Positions 61,163 to 64,000 of a stretch of 64,000 nt of DNA are shown here, piece after piece; position 1 is the first letter of the stretch, and every line of letters starts with the position of its first letter. Position numbers and translations under genes: made by a program. The notes beneath the pieces are model-generated. The model saw only the letters and a list, made by a program, of their open reading frames with translations, was not told the DNA's origin and ran no database searches. The DNA comes from Amblyornis subalaris (lineage: Eukaryota > Chordata > Aves > Passeriformes > Ptilonorhynchidae): positions 1,659,383 to 1,723,382 of the forward strand of contig JACAXG010000008.1 in NCBI GenBank assembly GCA_018881555.1, written 5' to 3'.

Positions 61163-63778
61163 CTTATGCTCTGTGTGCTCCCTTCTGACCGTTTGGGCTT
61201 TAATTTGCTATTCAGCGAGAGCTGCAGGGTTTCAGGGCACTGCTCAGCTCGTGTTTAACTCGATAGCTCGGCACCGAGTCCCGCCAGCGCGGGGATGTGC
61301 TGACCGTCAGGGGCTCAGCTGGGCGTGAAGAAGGATTTCCAGGGTGTCAGTGTGCTGGGACAGCAATCAGCCTGCTCAGTGTGTCTGTTCCTGCACATCA
61401 GCCTAATAGAATCAGGAGACNTGGCAGGAAAATAATTGCATTCTCTTTACTAATGAAAGAGCCCTTCAAGTCGCCGATGGTTTTGCTGCCTTAATTACTT
61501 TGCAATGGCAATATTCAGTGCCTCTGATTTGAGCTTTGTTATAACAGTTACATGGACTTATTAGTGCCTGCGTGAACCAGGCAATCTTTTATGCAATTAC
61601 ATTTGAAATGTGTTTAAGTACATAAGGAAAAGGGGAGGAANAAGAGGGAGGTGGAGTAATTAGTGAGTGGGATGGGTGTGCTGGGGGGAGGTCCCAAAGG
61701 AGTCCAGAGCTGGAGTTTCAGATCCTGCTTTTTCCTCTCGTGGTTTCAGTCCCGTGGTGGCTTCAGCACCTTGAGGTCTTCTGAAAATACAACATTTATA
61801 GAAGTTAAAATTGATGGAGAAATAAACTCCCATTGGGTGAATGGAGGAAAATTAAAGAGAAAATAAAATGTTGCAAAATTTTTAAATTTTGTTGTNTCAA
61901 ACTGTATATTGGTTTTTGAAATGTGGTTGTGGAACTCCTGTTCTTGTTTCATCCCTGAATTCTTGGAAGTCACTGCTAAAACCAAGGTGTATGTTCAGCT
62001 TAACAAACTGTGCAGTGTGTCTCACAAGGCTGTACCTTTCTGCCTTGTCCAGCTTGTAATTACATATTCCCACTGAGCCTGTTTTCCCATAAATCAGGAA
62101 GGCTTCTATTCCTCTGGATTTTGTTAAACTCTGTGCAGAACCCAGAGACAACCACGGGCTGTGCATTTCCAATTGTTTCTTTCTCTTTCTCTGNGTCCCG
62201 AGGCCCTGTGAGAGATCCATGGGGTGGGGTGGTACCGTGCCAATAGGGAACTGCTGGGTTCAAAACGACAGGCAGGCATTCCAGAACATTTTTATTTTTA
62301 GATTCTCCTTTTCCTCCTCTTGGATGCTGTTCCTGCCCTCCTTCAGCGCGACTGNTTGCCAAGCCGTGCGAGGCAGCTTCAAACCGACATCCAACCACAG
62401 CTTGAAATGTGCCTTGAAATCTGTTTTAATTAGATATGAGCCATAATAATTTAATTACAGATCCACCCACTAAATTGTCTGTTTTGAATTGGAGCAGACA
62501 CTTTGTGTACGGAAACAGAAATGTTTGGAACCGACACCTCACTGACTTCTATCAAGGGCATTCGAGCTTGGAATAAAGTCCCGGAGTTGCGTGGCTGTTT
62601 AACCTCTAGCTTGCTAATTATCCACAGTACTTGGAAAATCTGCCAGATTTGTCTAGATACAAGTCAGCTCTGGCTTCACGGTTTGCTCCTGGGGGATGAG
62701 ATGCCTGGGACATCTTGCGCTGAGGATGCTCCCGAGTGCGGGATCACTGGTGAGGAATAACGGCCNGAGCTTGAGAAATGTCTCACTCACTGCTTTGTGG
62801 AGCTCTCAAATAAGTATTTCCCATTAATTTGACTTAAATATCCATTTGAGATGGAATTCCACCCTTCAGTGTAGGTTCAGAGAGGCTGTTGTCCATGAGG
62901 AGTCCCTGCTGTGAATGGTGTTCAGTCACCTGCTATGGAGCTGAGTTATCTCTGAGAAACTGGACATTGGGAGAAAGACTGGTAAAGGAATTATTACATC
63001 TGTATCCATATGAAACATGCAGAGTACACCACTTGAAAAGCCAGGATCATCAGAGCTGTGTGTTGTCATCCAGTAAGGAGAGGGAAGAAGCAGGTAGGAG
63101 CAGACAGGTTGGTTAATGGAAACTTGGGTGATTCTGTTGGAAAACACCACTTACACCCCTCAGATTGATCGAATCAATCAGTCACTCACTCACTCTGTCT
63201 ATTATGGACACAAACAGGGGTTGTTGGAGTTAGTGAGAGAGCAGTGGAATGGCCTGGGGGAAAATACCTGCAAACAGGCCAAAGCTACTGCGTGAATGTA
63301 CCTAAAATACACAGTTCTGGTCAGACAGGAAAGATTCATTTCTTTTCTTCTGATTTACCTAAAATAAAAGCTGCATTCTTGAAGGGCTTCATANGTTGAA
63401 GCTACAGTGTCTGATACTGTTACAGAAAATATTGTGGTTGATAACACAGCTTTTCTTTACTTATTCTGGCTCCTGCCTGTCATCTTGTCAGCATTATGGT
63501 GTGGGTTCCTCTCACTTAAAAGGTAAAAAATTAAAGGTAGTCTTTAGATTTGGAATGTTTTTTTCTCTTCATATTTACAGATGAATAGTTTTTAGTTTGG
63601 TGATTTTTACTTCTGTCTAAATCCTTGAGATGTTTCATTTCTATTTTTTCCAGATTTGNTGGACAGTTACTGTGATGAAATCCTGTTAATGGAATTTCTT
63701 AGGAGTTGGCAGTTAAAGAGGGAAAACTGTAAAATCTAAAAAAAATCTCTGCCAGAGACAAGCTCCAATGGGAGATCA

Positions 63779-63925
63779 TAAATCCCAGAATGGTTTGGGT
63801 TGGAAGAGACCTTAAAGCTCATCACCATGGGCAGGGACACCTTCCCCTATCCAAGATTGCTCCAAGCCCTGTCCAACCTCACCTTGGACACTTCCAGGGA
63901 TGGGGCAGCCACAGCTTCTCTGGCA
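63779..63925 (-). mobile_element. CR1 LINE 3'-end fragment
   Basis: The plus strand reads AAATCCCAGAATGGTTTGGG, TTGGAAGAGACCTTAAAGCT, then ACTTCCAGGGATGGGGCAGC and CACAGCTTCTCTGG. It is reverse-complement CR1 with a small deletion around the CCCCCTGCCATGG segment. Confidence 0.93.
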
Positions 63926-64000
63926 AGATGTTTTCTGTTGTTTCAAATGGTGGCTAGAAAGAAAGAATTTGGNGTTTTCATCATTATTTTTATGAACAAT

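Larger units (their letters stand above)
51514..63778. other. Gene-free intergenic block to near the window end
   Basis: No recognisable coding exon or RNA gene is present. The block contains CR1 fragments at 59975-60068, 60778-61055 and 61072-61162, a perfect hairpin at 58331-58357, and AT-rich candidate regulatory stretches near 59080-59270 and 61430-61640. Open frames reach about 150 codons (for example 60141-60590 on the minus strand) but match no family I know. Confidence 0.6.

Noticed and set aside
1..64000. CRISPR arrays, operons, insertion sequences or phage genes
   Set aside because: The sequence is clearly vertebrate; the repeats are CR1 LINE fragments or simple repeats, with no regularly spaced direct repeats with unique spacers.

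Overview
This window is vertebrate nuclear DNA, almost certainly from a bird and plausibly a songbird. About eighteen short, 5'-truncated CR1-type LINE fragments carry the typical avian 3'-end sequence. The SETMAR intron is compact, and two genes are recognisable by protein homology to their vertebrate orthologues. There is no bacterial, phage or CRISPR-like content.

Layout. Bases 1-49 (+) are the last codons of SUMF1 (formylglycine-generating enzyme), ending at a TGA; its 3' UTR probably runs to a poly(A) signal at 776-781 or 936-941. SETMAR follows in convergent orientation (-). It is a two-exon gene with exon 1 at 6429-6352 and exon 2 at 5091-4303, giving a 288-residue pre-SET/SET/post-SET histone methyltransferase. 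It ends at a stop just after the post-SET motif, so it lacks the mariner transposase moiety of the anthropoid fusion protein. Its promoter lies in a CpG island (about 6225-6760) with inverted CCAAT boxes, GC boxes and a YY1-like motif. SUMF1 and SETMAR are also convergent neighbours in human, so the window shows conserved synteny. On that basis LRRN1 would be expected beyond the right edge on the minus strand.

From about 6.8 kb to 64 kb I can support no gene. The region holds scattered CR1 fragments, a 32-bp minisatellite beside an isolated CpG-rich patch near 29.5-29.9 kb, small tandem and inverted repeats, and AT-rich stretches that read like candidate conserved non-coding elements. Open reading frames here are short, unrecognisable, or run through CR1 sequence.

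SUMF1 and SETMAR have unrelated functions: one modifies sulfatases in the endoplasmic reticulum and the other is a nuclear lysine methyltransferase. They are linked only by position. I found no convincing undescribed biological system. The most useful observations are the transposase-free SETMAR with its open upstream frame, the diverged duplicated segment between the two genes, the 29.5-kb CpG/minisatellite patch, and a few hairpins and candidate regulatory blocks.
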